A stretch of 64,000 nt of DNA from Allobosea sp. BH3 (GTDB lineage: Bacteria; Pseudomonadota; Alphaproteobacteria; Rhizobiales; Beijerinckiaceae): the NCBI RefSeq assembly GCF_025499465.1, contig NZ_JAIMCA010000002.1:248001-312000 (forward strand). The letters are read 5' to 3'. The notes beneath the pieces were generated by a model. That model had not been told where the DNA came from and searched no databases. It saw only the letters and a list, made by a program, of their open reading frames with translations. Shown here piece after piece: positions 28,622 through 36,393 of this stretch. A program made the position numbers and the translations under genes. Each line of letters begins with the position of its first letter. Position 1 is the first letter of the stretch.

Positions 28622-29551
28622 GTGCAGATCTACCTGCCGATCGCCGAGCTTCCGATCAGCGTGCTGATGGTACTCGGGCTGAGCGGCGCGGTGGGCTTCA
28701 TTTCCGGGCTCTTCGGCGTGGGCGGCGGCTTCCTGCTGACGCCGCTCCTGATCTTCCTCGACATCCCGCCCGCCGTGGCGGTGGCGACGGTCGCAGCACA
28801 GGTCGCCGGCTCATCGATGACCGGCGTGCTGACCTATCTCAGGCGCAGGGCGCTCGACCTCAAGCTCGGCGGCGTGCTGGTCAGCGGCGGCATCCTGGGC
28901 ACCGTGCTGGGCGTGCTGTTCTTCAACACGATGCGCCGGCTCGGCCAGCTCGAGCTCGTCATCACGCTCTCCTATGTCACGCTGTTCTCGATCATCGGCG
29001 GGCTGATGCTCTACGATGCGCTGCGGGCGCTCATGCGGGTCAGGGCGGGCAAGCCGGCGCGGCTGAAGCGGCGCGGCGGCATGCATCCCTGGTGGATGGG
29101 ACTGCCGATGCGGATGCGCTTCCACCGCTCCGGCCTCTATTGCAGCGTGATACCGATCGCGCTGCTTGCCATCGTGATCGGCTTCATCGGCGCCGTGCTC
29201 GGCGTCGGCGGCGGCTTCATCCTGGTGCCCGGGTTGATCTACTTCTTCCGGATTCCGACAGCCGTCGTGGTCGGCACCTCGCTGTTCCAGATCCTGGTGA
29301 CGATGACGGGCGCCACCCTGCTCCATGCCGTCACCAACCAGTCGGTCGACATCGTGCTGGCGACGCTGCTGCTGATCGGAGGCGTCATTGGCGCCCAGTT
29401 CGGCGGGCGGGCGGCGCGCAATCTCAACGTCGAATCCTTCCGCCTGCTGCTGGCGCTGCTGATCCTCTCGGTCGGCATGCGCTTCGCCGTCGAGCTCTTC
29501 GTCCCACCGAGCGAGCCCTTCTCGGTCGTCGTGCCGGAGAGCGCGCGATGA
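28622..29551 (+). CDS. TauE/SafE-family permease (sulfite/organosulfonate exporter-like)
   Basis: 309 residues, GTG start at 28622 with GAGGGG 7 bases upstream. About eight membrane segments in two related halves, each beginning with the family's glycine motif: GLFGVGGGFLLTPLL near residue 30 and AVLGVGGGFILVPGL near 195. Family members move sulfite, sulfoacetate, taurine-derived or other small anions across the inner membrane. The stop overlaps the next start (ATGA), so it is coupled to the TIGR02186 gene. The transported anion is not evident. Confidence 0.92.
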   Translation: MQIYLPIAELPISVLMVLGLSGAVGFISGLFGVGGGFLLTPLLIFLDIPPAVAVATVAAQVAGSSMTGVLTYLRRRALDLKLGGVLVSGGILGTVLGVLFFNTMRRLGQLELVITLSYVTLFSIIGGLMLYDALRALMRVRAGKPARLKRRGGMHPWWMGLPMRMRFHRSGLYCSVIPIALLAIVIGFIGAVLGVGGGFILVPGLIYFFRIPTAVVVGTSLFQILVTMTGATLLHAVTNQSVDIVLATLLLIGGVIGAQFGGRAARNLNVESFRLLLALLILSVGMRFAVELFVPPSEPFSVVVPESAR

Positions 29552-30330
29552 AGCGGTTCACCGCCCTCTTCTCCGCCCTCCTGGCCATCCTCTGCACCTG
29601 GCTCGGCGCCACGAGCGCCCGTGCGGAGACGCTGATCGCCGCGATGTCGGCCCATCAGGTGCAGATCACCTCGAACTACACCGGCAGCCAGCTCACGGTG
29701 TTCGGCCTCGTCGAACGCGACGGGCGCACGGTGGCACGCTCCGGCCCCTACGACATCATCATCACCGTGCGCGGGCCGAGGCGCATGCTGCTGGTACGCG
29801 AGAAGGAACAGCTCGGGCCGATCTGGATCAACCGCACGCAGCGACGCTTCCCCGACAGCCCGGTCTTCCTGCATGTCGCCAGCAGCCGCCCCATCGGCGA
29901 GATGATGAGCCCCGAGAGCGCGCAGCGGGACCGCGTGGGCCTCGCCAACGCGGAACGGGCGCCCGGCAACTGGATCGACCTCGACCCCGGCTCGGTGCGG
30001 TTCCGCGACAGCCTCGTCAGGATCATGCAGGCAAAGGACCTTTACGGATACGACGAACGGGGCGTGACCTTCCTGTCGAACTCGCTGTTCAGCGCCCCGG
30101 TCGACATTCCGGCCACGGCGCCCACGGGCTCCTACACCGTCGACATCGTGCTCTATTCGGGCGGCGTGCCCCTGGCGCGCCAGCAGACGAATTTCGAGGT
30201 GGTCAAGACCGGCATCGAGCAGCGTCTCGCCTCGGGAGCCTATGACTGGCCGCTGCTCTACGGGCTCGCGGCCGTGCTGCTCGCTCTCCTGCTCGGCTGG
30301 GGCGCGAGCGTGGTGTTCCGGCGCGATTAA
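29548..30330 (+). CDS. TIGR02186-type (Alph_Pro_TM) membrane-anchored periplasmic protein
   Basis: 260 residues from ATG 29548. Signal peptide at 1-26 (cleavage after ARA), a periplasmic beta-rich domain (about 27-225, starting AETLIAAMSAHQVQITSNYTG), and a C-terminal TM helix (about 235-256) ending in RRD. This family is found almost only in alphaproteobacteria and typically follows a TauE/SafE permease, as here with a 4-base overlap. The two probably form one transport unit, but the biochemical role of this partner is unknown. Confidence 0.88.
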   Translation: MKRFTALFSALLAILCTWLGATSARAETLIAAMSAHQVQITSNYTGSQLTVFGLVERDGRTVARSGPYDIIITVRGPRRMLLVREKEQLGPIWINRTQRRFPDSPVFLHVASSRPIGEMMSPESAQRDRVGLANAERAPGNWIDLDPGSVRFRDSLVRIMQAKDLYGYDERGVTFLSNSLFSAPVDIPATAPTGSYTVDIVLYSGGVPLARQQTNFEVVKTGIEQRLASGAYDWPLLYGLAAVLLALLLGWGASVVFRRD

Positions 30331-31655
30331 CCGAGAAGGCCTGTGTAGGGAATGAAGGGCGCATTATCGCCCTCGCGCGCCTGCTCGACCTCCTCCGCCA
30401 GTACGACGAGGCCGTCCGATTGCGCCAGCGAGGCGAGCGAGCCCGCGCCTTCGCCCGGATGGCGGCGCGCGACGACGACGCCGTCCGCCCCCTGCTCCAG
30501 CGAGACGCGCAGGAACTCGCGCCGGCCCGGCTTCTTGCGGTGGGAGAAGCCGAGCGCGACGGGCAGCGTCGGGGGCGGACGGACAGTCTCTCCCGCCAGC
30601 CGGGCCAAGAGCGGCCGGGCCACGAAGCCGAAGCCGACGAAGACGGCGACGGGATTGCCCGGCAGGCCGATGAAGGGCGTGCCGGACACGCTGCCGATGG
30701 CGAGAGGCTTGCCGGGCTTGATCGCGATGCGCCAGAGGTCGAGGGAGCCGCAGGCGGCGACCGCGTCCTTGATATGGTCGGCCTCTCCGACCGAGACGCC
30801 GCCGGAGGTGACGATGAGATCGCAGGCGCCCGCCGCCTCGCGCAGATGGCGCTCAAGCCCGGCGGGCTCGTCGCGCAGGATGCCGAGATCGGCGGTGTCG
30901 ACGCCCGCGCGCATCAAAAGGGCGCGCAGCATGGCCCGGTTGGCGTCGTAGATCGCCCCGGCCGCCAGCTTCTGGCCGGGCTCCGTCAGCTCGTCGCCGG
31001 TCGAGAACAGAGCGACACGCGGCCTGCGGCGCACCTTGACGCGCGGGAGGCCGAGCGCCGCCAGCAGGCCGAGATCCTGCGGGCGCAGGCGCTGCCCCGC
31101 CGCCAGCGCCACCTGCCCGCGCGCGACATCCTCCCCCGCCACGCGCAGGTTCGCGCCGCGCCGGATGCCCGGTGGGAGGACCACGGCGCCATCCCGCAGG
31201 GCGACATCCTCCTGCATGACGATCGTATCGCCGCCTTCCGGCATTGGCGCGCCGGTGAAAATGCGCCAGGCACCCCATTCCAGCTTTCCCGGAGCATCGC
31301 CGGCCATGCCGCGCCCCAGCACGGGCAGGATCGTCTCGCCGCCCGCCGCAAGGTCGGCGAAGCGCACCGCATAGCCATCGACGGCGGAGTGGCTGAAGAG
31401 CGGCAGGTCCTGTGGCGCGACCACGCCCTGCGCCAGCACATGACCGTCGGCAGCCGTCAGCGGCAGGTCCAGCGTGTCGGGGACCGGCGCGACCAGCGCG
31501 ACGGCCCGCGCCGCCGCCTCGGCAAGGGTGATGAGCCCGGAATGGTGGTTCAGGCCGGTGCCCAGCCGCGCCATCAGGCTTCCCGCCCGTTTCGGCTGCC
31601 CGCTCGCATCGCTGCCGGTTCTCCCCAGTGTTCGATCCGTCTTCATCGGCGCCAT
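30327..31655 (-). CDS. moeA: Molybdopterin molybdenumtransferase MoeA
   Basis: 442 residues from ATG 31655; starts at 31646 or 31574 are equally possible because no clear ribosome site decides. MoeA inserts molybdenum into adenylylated molybdopterin. Motifs: FSHSAVDGYAVRFADL, FTGAPMPEGGDTIVMQED, the GDELTEPG phosphate/metal region, VTSGGVSVGEADHIKDAV and GLPGNPVAVFVGF. Its stop region overlaps the 3' end of the TIGR02186 gene by 4 bases (convergent). Part of a neighbourhood with mobA and DUF2478 (33623-34789), although on a separate transcript. Confidence 0.95.
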   Translation of the reverse strand: MAPMKTDRTLGRTGSDASGQPKRAGSLMARLGTGLNHHSGLITLAEAAARAVALVAPVPDTLDLPLTAADGHVLAQGVVAPQDLPLFSHSAVDGYAVRFADLAAGGETILPVLGRGMAGDAPGKLEWGAWRIFTGAPMPEGGDTIVMQEDVALRDGAVVLPPGIRRGANLRVAGEDVARGQVALAAGQRLRPQDLGLLAALGLPRVKVRRRPRVALFSTGDELTEPGQKLAAGAIYDANRAMLRALLMRAGVDTADLGILRDEPAGLERHLREAAGACDLIVTSGGVSVGEADHIKDAVAACGSLDLWRIAIKPGKPLAIGSVSGTPFIGLPGNPVAVFVGFGFVARPLLARLAGETVRPPPTLPVALGFSHRKKPGRREFLRVSLEQGADGVVVARRHPGEGAGSLASLAQSDGLVVLAEEVEQAREGDNAPFIPYTGLLG

Positions 31656-31758
31656 AACGGGACGGGTCAAGCGTGCGTGGTGCGGCATGGCACCCGTTGC
31701 CGCTCCCGGGACGCCGGCTTATGAAGCAGCAACGACAACGGCCCGACGGGCGCGACCA

Positions 31759-31986
31759 ATGGACCTGATTCCGCTCGATCTGCGCGGGCTGAAATGCCCC
31801 CTTCCAGTGCTGCGGGTGCGCAAGGCGCTTGGCACCGCGCGCGCCGGCAGCCTGCTGGTCGTGCAATGCACCGACCCGATGGCGGCGATCGACCTGCCCA
31901 ACCTCGCACGCGAGACCGGCGACATCATCGAGCGGCAGGGGGATGCGGACGGCGCCCTCGTCTTCCATATCCGCAAGGCGGCCTGA
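31759..31986 (+). CDS. TusA-family sulfur carrier protein
   Basis: 75 residues from ATG 31759. One SirA/TusA domain with the sulfur-carrying CPxP motif in LRGLKCPLPVLRVRKAL (Cys13) and the second conserved stretch VVQCTDPMAAIDLPN. Such proteins pass persulfide sulfur to tRNA thiolation, molybdoenzyme or other sulfur-transfer pathways. It lies 31 bases upstream of the Mrp ATPase and is divergent from moeA. Whether it serves molybdenum-cofactor sulfuration, Fe-S assembly or tRNA cannot be read from the sequence. Confidence 0.92.
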   Translation: MDLIPLDLRGLKCPLPVLRVRKALGTARAGSLLVVQCTDPMAAIDLPNLARETGDIIERQGDADGALVFHIRKAA

Positions 31987-32017
31987 CCGCGCCAGCGAGC
32001 CAACGGAGTTCAACGAA

Positions 32018-33133
32018 GTGACCGTTTCCCGAGCCGATGTCCTGCGGGCGCTCGAACTGGTGAAGCTGCCGGCGAGCGGGCAATCGCTTGCCGCCTCCGG
32101 CCGCATCGCCGATGTGCTGGTCGATGGCGGCAAGGTGATCTTCGCCATCGGCATCGACCCGACCGAGGCGACGGCGATGGAGCCCGTCCGCAAGGCGGCC
32201 GAGAGCGCAGTTGGCGGCCTGCCGGGCGTGACGCAGGTGCTCGTCGGCCTGACCGCCGACAAGGCCCCGCCCTCCGCCGGCATGCAGGCCCGCCGGCAGG
32301 CGCAGCAGCCAGCCCCGGGCGGGGCGCCCAAGCCCAGCGGCGTGCCGGGCGTCAAGCAGATCATCGCGGTGGCCAGCGGCAAGGGGGGCGTCGGCAAGTC
32401 GACAACCGCCGCCAACCTCGCCGTGGCGCTGTCGGGGCTCGGCCTCAAGGTCGGCGTGCTCGATGCCGACATCTACGGCCCTTCCATGCCGAAGCTGTTC
32501 GGCATCAAGGGCAAGCCACAGGTCGTCTCGGGCCGCACGCTCGCGCCGATGGAAGCCTATGGGCTGAAGATCATGTCGATCGGCTTCCTCGTCGAGGAGG
32601 AAACGCCGATGATCTGGCGCGGGCCGATGGTGATCTCGGCGATCACGCAGATGCTGCGCGAGGTCGCCTGGGGCGAGCTCGACGTCATCGTCGTCGACAT
32701 GCCGCCCGGCACCGGCGACGCGCAGCTCACCATGGCCCAGCAGGTGCCGCTCGCCGGCGCCGTCATCGTCTCAACGCCGCAGGACCTCGCCCTTCTCGAC
32801 GCCCGACGCGGCGTCGCGATGTTCAGGAAGGTCGCGGTGCCGATCCTCGGTCTCGTCGAGAACATGAGCTATTTCATCTGCCCGGAATGCGGGCACCAAT
32901 CCGACATCTTCGCCCATGGCGGGGCGCGCCACGAGGCCGAGCGGCAGCAGATCCCCTTCCTGGGAGAAATCCCGCTCGCCATGCCGATCCGGGAGACCTC
33001 CGACGGCGGCCGCCCGATCGTCGCCACCGACCCGCAAAGCCCTCACGCCAAGGCCTATGTCGCGCTGGCGCGGCAGGTTCAGGCGAGCCTCGGCGGGGCC
33101 ATGCGGGCCGCGCCACGCATCGTCATCGAGTAG
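32018..33133 (+). CDS. mrp: Mrp/NBP35-family Fe-S cluster carrier ATPase
   Basis: 371 residues, GTG start at 32018 chosen for GGAG 9 bases upstream. An N-terminal MIP18/DUF59 domain (about 1-85) is joined by a Pro/Gln-rich linker to a deviant-Walker-A ATPase: SGKGGVGKST near residue 126, DMPPGTGDAQLT, and the cluster-bridging CPEC in MSYFICPECGHQ. The protein binds and transfers 4Fe-4S clusters to apo-enzymes in the cytoplasm. The tusA gene precedes it in the same direction. Confidence 0.95.
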   Translation: MTVSRADVLRALELVKLPASGQSLAASGRIADVLVDGGKVIFAIGIDPTEATAMEPVRKAAESAVGGLPGVTQVLVGLTADKAPPSAGMQARRQAQQPAPGGAPKPSGVPGVKQIIAVASGKGGVGKSTTAANLAVALSGLGLKVGVLDADIYGPSMPKLFGIKGKPQVVSGRTLAPMEAYGLKIMSIGFLVEEETPMIWRGPMVISAITQMLREVAWGELDVIVVDMPPGTGDAQLTMAQQVPLAGAVIVSTPQDLALLDARRGVAMFRKVAVPILGLVENMSYFICPECGHQSDIFAHGGARHEAERQQIPFLGEIPLAMPIRETSDGGRPIVATDPQSPHAKAYVALARQVQASLGGAMRAAPRIVIE

Positions 33134-33186
33134 GCGCTCCTTCCCTGCCGCACTCGGATGGGTTGACAGGCGGCGCATTTAGTTCT

Positions 33187-33206
33187 TCTTTTGTTCTCAC
33201 AAAAGA
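33187..33206 (+). promoter_or_regulatory. AU-type hairpin next to the ribosome site of the SRPBCC gene
   Basis: A perfect 8-base inverted repeat TCTTTTGT / ACAAAAGA with the loop TCTC abuts the AAGGA ribosome site (overlapping its first bases) of the gene at 33219. This AT-rich hairpin stands out in a GC-rich region and could modulate translation. A TTGACA at 33163 has no matching -10. Function not shown. Confidence 0.35.
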
Positions 33207-33218
33207 AAGGACGTGACC

Positions 33219-33620
33219 ATGGCCGTGCAGCGCGCCCGCCATATCGGCATCGGGATCGATCGGCCGGTCGAGGAGGTCTATGCCTTCCTGGCCGACCCCG
33301 CGAACTTCCCGCAATGGGCGGCAGGTCTCGGCCACAGCTTCAGCCATGTGGAGGGCATGGTCTGGCGGGCACAGACGCCGATGGGGCCGATGCGGATCCT
33401 GTTCAGCGAGCCCAACAACCATGGCGTGCTCGACCATGCCGTCATCCCCGAGCACGGCCCTGCGATGCATAATCCGATGCGTGTCGTGGCGAATGGCGAC
33501 GGGGCCGAGCTGGTGTTCACCCTGTTCCAGCGCGAGGGCATGTCCGAAGACGAGATGGCCCGCGATGCGGCGATGGTCACCCGCGACCTCGCGGCGCTCA
33601 AGGCGCTGCTGGAGGGGTGA
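33219..33620 (+). CDS. SRPBCC (START-like) domain protein
   Basis: 133 residues from ATG 33219 (GTG 33213 in the same frame is an alternative; AAAGGA lies before both). The sequence fits the helix-grip fold of polyketide cyclase/dehydrase-type proteins: VEEVYAFLADPANFPQWAAGLGHSF-like opening, central beta strands (PMRVVANGDGAELVFTLFQ) and a long C-terminal helix. These bind a hydrophobic ligand; no enzyme activity can be named. It stands alone between mrp and the convergent mobA. Confidence 0.8.
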   Translation: MAVQRARHIGIGIDRPVEEVYAFLADPANFPQWAAGLGHSFSHVEGMVWRAQTPMGPMRILFSEPNNHGVLDHAVIPEHGPAMHNPMRVVANGDGAELVFTLFQREGMSEDEMARDAAMVTRDLAALKALLEG

Positions 33621-33622
33621 GG

Positions 33623-34252
33623 CTACGGAACCAGCGCCGCGAAGCGCTCCGCCTCGGCCAGGTCTTCCGGCGTGTTGATGTTGAAGAAGGGGTCGAAGGG
33701 CTCGCCCGGCCATTCTGCTGTCGCGACGCCGCGCCGGCTGGTCCAGGCGCCGATCTTGCGCCCTCCGGCTGCGAGCGACCGGCGCAGATCCTCCCGCAGC
33801 GAGACAGGCCAGAGGCCGATGGCGTGATGCGCGCGGCCGGCCGAGGCGGCGCAGGCGAGCGGCGTGCCGGCCGCGGCGCGGGCTGCGTGGAGCCGCGCGG
33901 TGAGATCGGCTGGAATGAAGGGCGTATCGGCAGCGACGCTGAGCAGCCACGGCGTCGTCGGCCGATGCGCGGCCAGCCAGTCGAGCCCCGCCAGGATGCC
34001 GGCGAGCGGACCGGCGAAATCCGGGATCGTGTCGGCAATGACCGGCAGGCCATAGCTCGCAAAGCGGGCCGGATCGCCATTGGCGTTGAGGACAAGGCCG
34101 TCGCACTGACCCTGGAGGCGGGCGATTACATGGCCGAGGATCGGACTGCCGGCGAGGGGCACGAGCGCCTTGTCACCGCCGCCCATGCGCCGGGCAAGGC
34201 CGCCTGCGAGGATCAGGCCCAGGGTTTCGAAACGCAGGTTTTCCGGACTCAT
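33623..34252 (-). CDS. mobA: Molybdenum cofactor guanylyltransferase MobA
   Basis: 209 residues. Attaches GMP to molybdopterin-Mo to form the MGD cofactor of DMSO-reductase-family enzymes. The nucleotidyltransferase signature LILAGGLARRMGGGDKAL lies at residues 13-30, with the Mg-binding Asp region SVAADTPFIP near 107. It follows the DUF2478 gene by 21 bases on the same strand. Its presence implies that the organism makes bis-MGD enzymes such as formate dehydrogenase or nitrate reductase; none is in this window. Confidence 0.95.
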   Translation of the reverse strand: MSPENLRFETLGLILAGGLARRMGGGDKALVPLAGSPILGHVIARLQGQCDGLVLNANGDPARFASYGLPVIADTIPDFAGPLAGILAGLDWLAAHRPTTPWLLSVAADTPFIPADLTARLHAARAAAGTPLACAASAGRAHHAIGLWPVSLREDLRRSLAAGGRKIGAWTSRRGVATAEWPGEPFDPFFNINTPEDLAEAERFAALVP

Positions 34253-34273
34253 GGCCGCGTCATCGCGCCGGGG

Positions 34274-34789
34274 TCACGCCGCCCGGCGGACCACGTCCAG
34301 GACCCAGCGCTCGACCAAAACCTCGTCGGCGGGCAGCTCGACCCAGTCCTCGCCCGCGAAATCCCGCCAGGCCGGCAGGAAATCCCGGCGCACCGCGATG
34401 AGCAGGGGCAGGCCGGCGAGCAGCACATCGGCGATCTCCTGGCGCAGGCCCTCGCCCGCCGCTTCCTGCTTGCCGAACTTGTTGACCATGACGAGATCGG
34501 CACGCTCCGCCAGCGCACCGGCGAAGGCTGCGGCCGCCGCAGCCAGCCCGGCAGAGTCGAGATGGCAGCCGCCGGCGCCGGCGCCCAGCTCCTGGCTGAT
34601 CGGAAAGCGGTGGCCGTTCGCCAGATCCTCCAGCGACATGGCCATGCAACGGTCGTCGCAGGCCTCGTCATTATGCTGGACCACGCCGCCGAGCCGCAGG
34701 CCGCGCCGCTTCAGCCGGGCCGCCGTGCCCTGCAGAAAGGCATCGATCGCAAAACCGCTCGCATAGGGGATAGCAGCCAGCATCATCAT
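34274..34789 (-). CDS. DUF2478-type protein, probable NTPase-like, linked to molybdenum genes
   Basis: 171 residues from ATG 34789 (three tandem ATG codons, AGGAAG upstream). The opening MMMLAAIPYASGFAIDAFLQG is where a P-loop NTPase would have its Walker A; no intact GxxxxGK is seen. Features typical of the family: GVVQHNDEACDDRCMAM (Cys pair), LVMVNKFGKQEAAGEGLR and a C-terminal VERWVLDVV. DUF2478 genes often lie beside molybdate transport or cofactor genes, and here it precedes mobA by 21 bases. A role in molybdenum handling is inference. Confidence 0.8.
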   Translation of the reverse strand: MMMLAAIPYASGFAIDAFLQGTAARLKRRGLRLGGVVQHNDEACDDRCMAMSLEDLANGHRFPISQELGAGAGGCHLDSAGLAAAAAAFAGALAERADLVMVNKFGKQEAAGEGLRQEIADVLLAGLPLLIAVRRDFLPAWRDFAGEDWVELPADEVLVERWVLDVVRRAA

Positions 34790-34965
34790 GCCAGCTTCCT
34801 GCCACGAACGTCGCTTTCGCACCAGTGGCAGGCGTTTGGAGGCATCAACGGTCTTCGGCGCCAGTCTGGAAATGGCATAAAAGTGTTGCGCCGCACCTAC
34901 AGCCCTGGGCCTCTCCTGCCGCTAGGGTGGCGCCGGCTCGACGCGGGCAACCGGGCGAGCCAAGG

Positions 34966-35006
34966 CCTTTCTTCTCGCCCGAGCCGCCTTTCCTCTCGCC
35001 CGAGCC
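34966..35006 (+). repeat. Imperfect tandem repeat before the polytopic membrane protein gene
   Basis: CCTTTCTTCTCGCCCGAGCC at 34966-34985 and CCTTTCCTCTCGCCCGAGCC at 34987-35006, period 21, ending one base before ATG 35008. The frame is open through both copies (FFSPEP-PFLSPEP), so an upstream start that includes them cannot be excluded. Confidence 0.75.
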
Positions 35007-35007
35007 A

Positions 35008-36261
35008 ATGATCAAGAACAACGCCCAGGCCCCGCTCGACCCCGCCGCCGATGCCGCGCTGCTGTTGCGGCGCATCGGCTTCGGCACGCTCGCGCTCGTC
35101 CTGCCTCTGGCTGCGCTCGTCTCGCGCCGCGCCGCCGTCGTGCTGGTGCCGATCGGCGTCGCGCTGCTGCTGATCGCCACGCTGATCGAGGAGCCTCGCC
35201 GATTGGTGACGGCGCTGCGCGCGGATGTGCTGAGCCTGCCGGGCATGATCCTGCTCGGGCTCGTCGCCTGGGCGGCGCTGTCGCTGGTCTGGAGCCCCTT
35301 CCCTGCCGCAGCGAGCGAGAAGGCCGGCAATCTGCTGCTGGCCGTCGTGCTCGGCTTCGTGGGCTTTGCATCCCTGCCCGAGCGGATGCGCTCGTCGAAC
35401 CTCAACCTCTCGCCACTCGGCACCGCGAGCGCCGGCCTCTTCGCGCTGGGGCTGATCACCATCGCCGCGCTGCGCCACGCCGAGACGCCGCCCGGCGCGG
35501 TGGAACGCGGCGTCTCGATCATCCTGATCACAGCCTGGCCGGCTCTCGCCTGGCTGCTGTCGCGCGAAAGGGGCCTGAGCGCGCTCGGGCTCGCGCTGAT
35601 CGTGGCGCTGCTGGCGCTGACGCGCTTCGAGGACGGCGAGACCATCGCGATGATCTTCGGGGCCGTGGCCTTCGGCGCCGTGACCGCCAACCGCCAGCTC
35701 GCCTCAAAGGCCATCGCCACCATCGTTGCCGGGCTGATGCTGTTCGCGCCGGTGCTGCCGTTCCTGCTGGCGCCTCTGGTCTCGGCGCTGCCGGACTCGT
35801 CGAGCGGCTTCGCGCAGATGCTGTCGATCTGGGCCGATGTGATCCGGCAGTCGCCGGTCGAGCTGATCACCGGGCATGGGCTCGACATGGTGGTTCGCGG
35901 GCAGATGAGCGGCGTGCTGCCGCAACCGGCGCCGGCCACGCTGCTGTTCGAGACCTGGTACGAACTCGGCCTTGTCGGCGCCGCTGCGGCCGCTGCCGGC
36001 CTCTACTTCGCCATCCAGGCCGCCGGCAGGATGCCAGGCGCGCTGGCGGCGGGCGGCGTCGCCGCCTACACCACCGCTTTCGCGCTCAGCGTGTTCGGCT
36101 TCGCGCCGCTCCTGCCCTGGTGGCTGATGACGCTGACCGCGGTCGTGCTGCTCTTCGGCGCCATCGCACGCGGCCAGTACCGCACCGACAGGCCAGCCGT
36201 GCCGCTGCCGACGCGCGGCCCAAGCCATACGAGGCCGAAGGCGGCGCCTCCGCCGCAGTAA
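35008..36261 (+). CDS. Polytopic inner-membrane protein, O-antigen-ligase-like
   Basis: 417 residues from ATG 35008. Ten or more hydrophobic segments cover nearly the whole protein. The segment ITGHGLDMVVRGQ followed by LLFETWYELGLVGAAAAA resembles the large-loop/next-helix signature of Wzy/WaaL-type O-antigen ligase proteins (GxG...E...G-G). No sugar-transferase or export genes are nearby, so the cell-surface role is inferred from fold-like features only. The C-terminal tail is basic and Pro-rich. Confident as a membrane protein, moderate as to family. Confidence 0.75.
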   Translation: MIKNNAQAPLDPAADAALLLRRIGFGTLALVLPLAALVSRRAAVVLVPIGVALLLIATLIEEPRRLVTALRADVLSLPGMILLGLVAWAALSLVWSPFPAAASEKAGNLLLAVVLGFVGFASLPERMRSSNLNLSPLGTASAGLFALGLITIAALRHAETPPGAVERGVSIILITAWPALAWLLSRERGLSALGLALIVALLALTRFEDGETIAMIFGAVAFGAVTANRQLASKAIATIVAGLMLFAPVLPFLLAPLVSALPDSSSGFAQMLSIWADVIRQSPVELITGHGLDMVVRGQMSGVLPQPAPATLLFETWYELGLVGAAAAAAGLYFAIQAAGRMPGALAAGGVAAYTTAFALSVFGFAPLLPWWLMTLTAVVLLFGAIARGQYRTDRPAVPLPTRGPSHTRPKAAPPPQ

Positions 36262-36284
36262 CGCTCCGCCTCGGCGAACGGGAC

Positions 36285-36386
36285 GTCATGCTCGGGCTTG
36301 ATCCGAGCATCTCAGGACACAGAGTTTCGGACGCTTCTTCCTGCCCGAGATTCTCGGGTCGACGCTTCGCGCCGCCCGAGAATGAC
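36285..36386. repeat. GTCAT...ATGAC intergenic palindromic element, copy 5
   Basis: 102 bases, orientation as copies 2 and 4. Hairpins GCTCGGG/CCGAGC and GATTCTCGGG/CCCGAGAAT, the latter containing GACGCTTCGCGCCG. It lies between the convergent stops of the membrane-protein gene (23 bases away) and the argE-like gene (7 bases away). Confidence 0.88.
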
Positions 36387-36393
36387 GGCCGGA

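Noticed and set aside
33163..33192. TTGACA as a -35 promoter box before the SRPBCC gene
   Set aside because: No acceptable -10 sequence at 16-18 bases.
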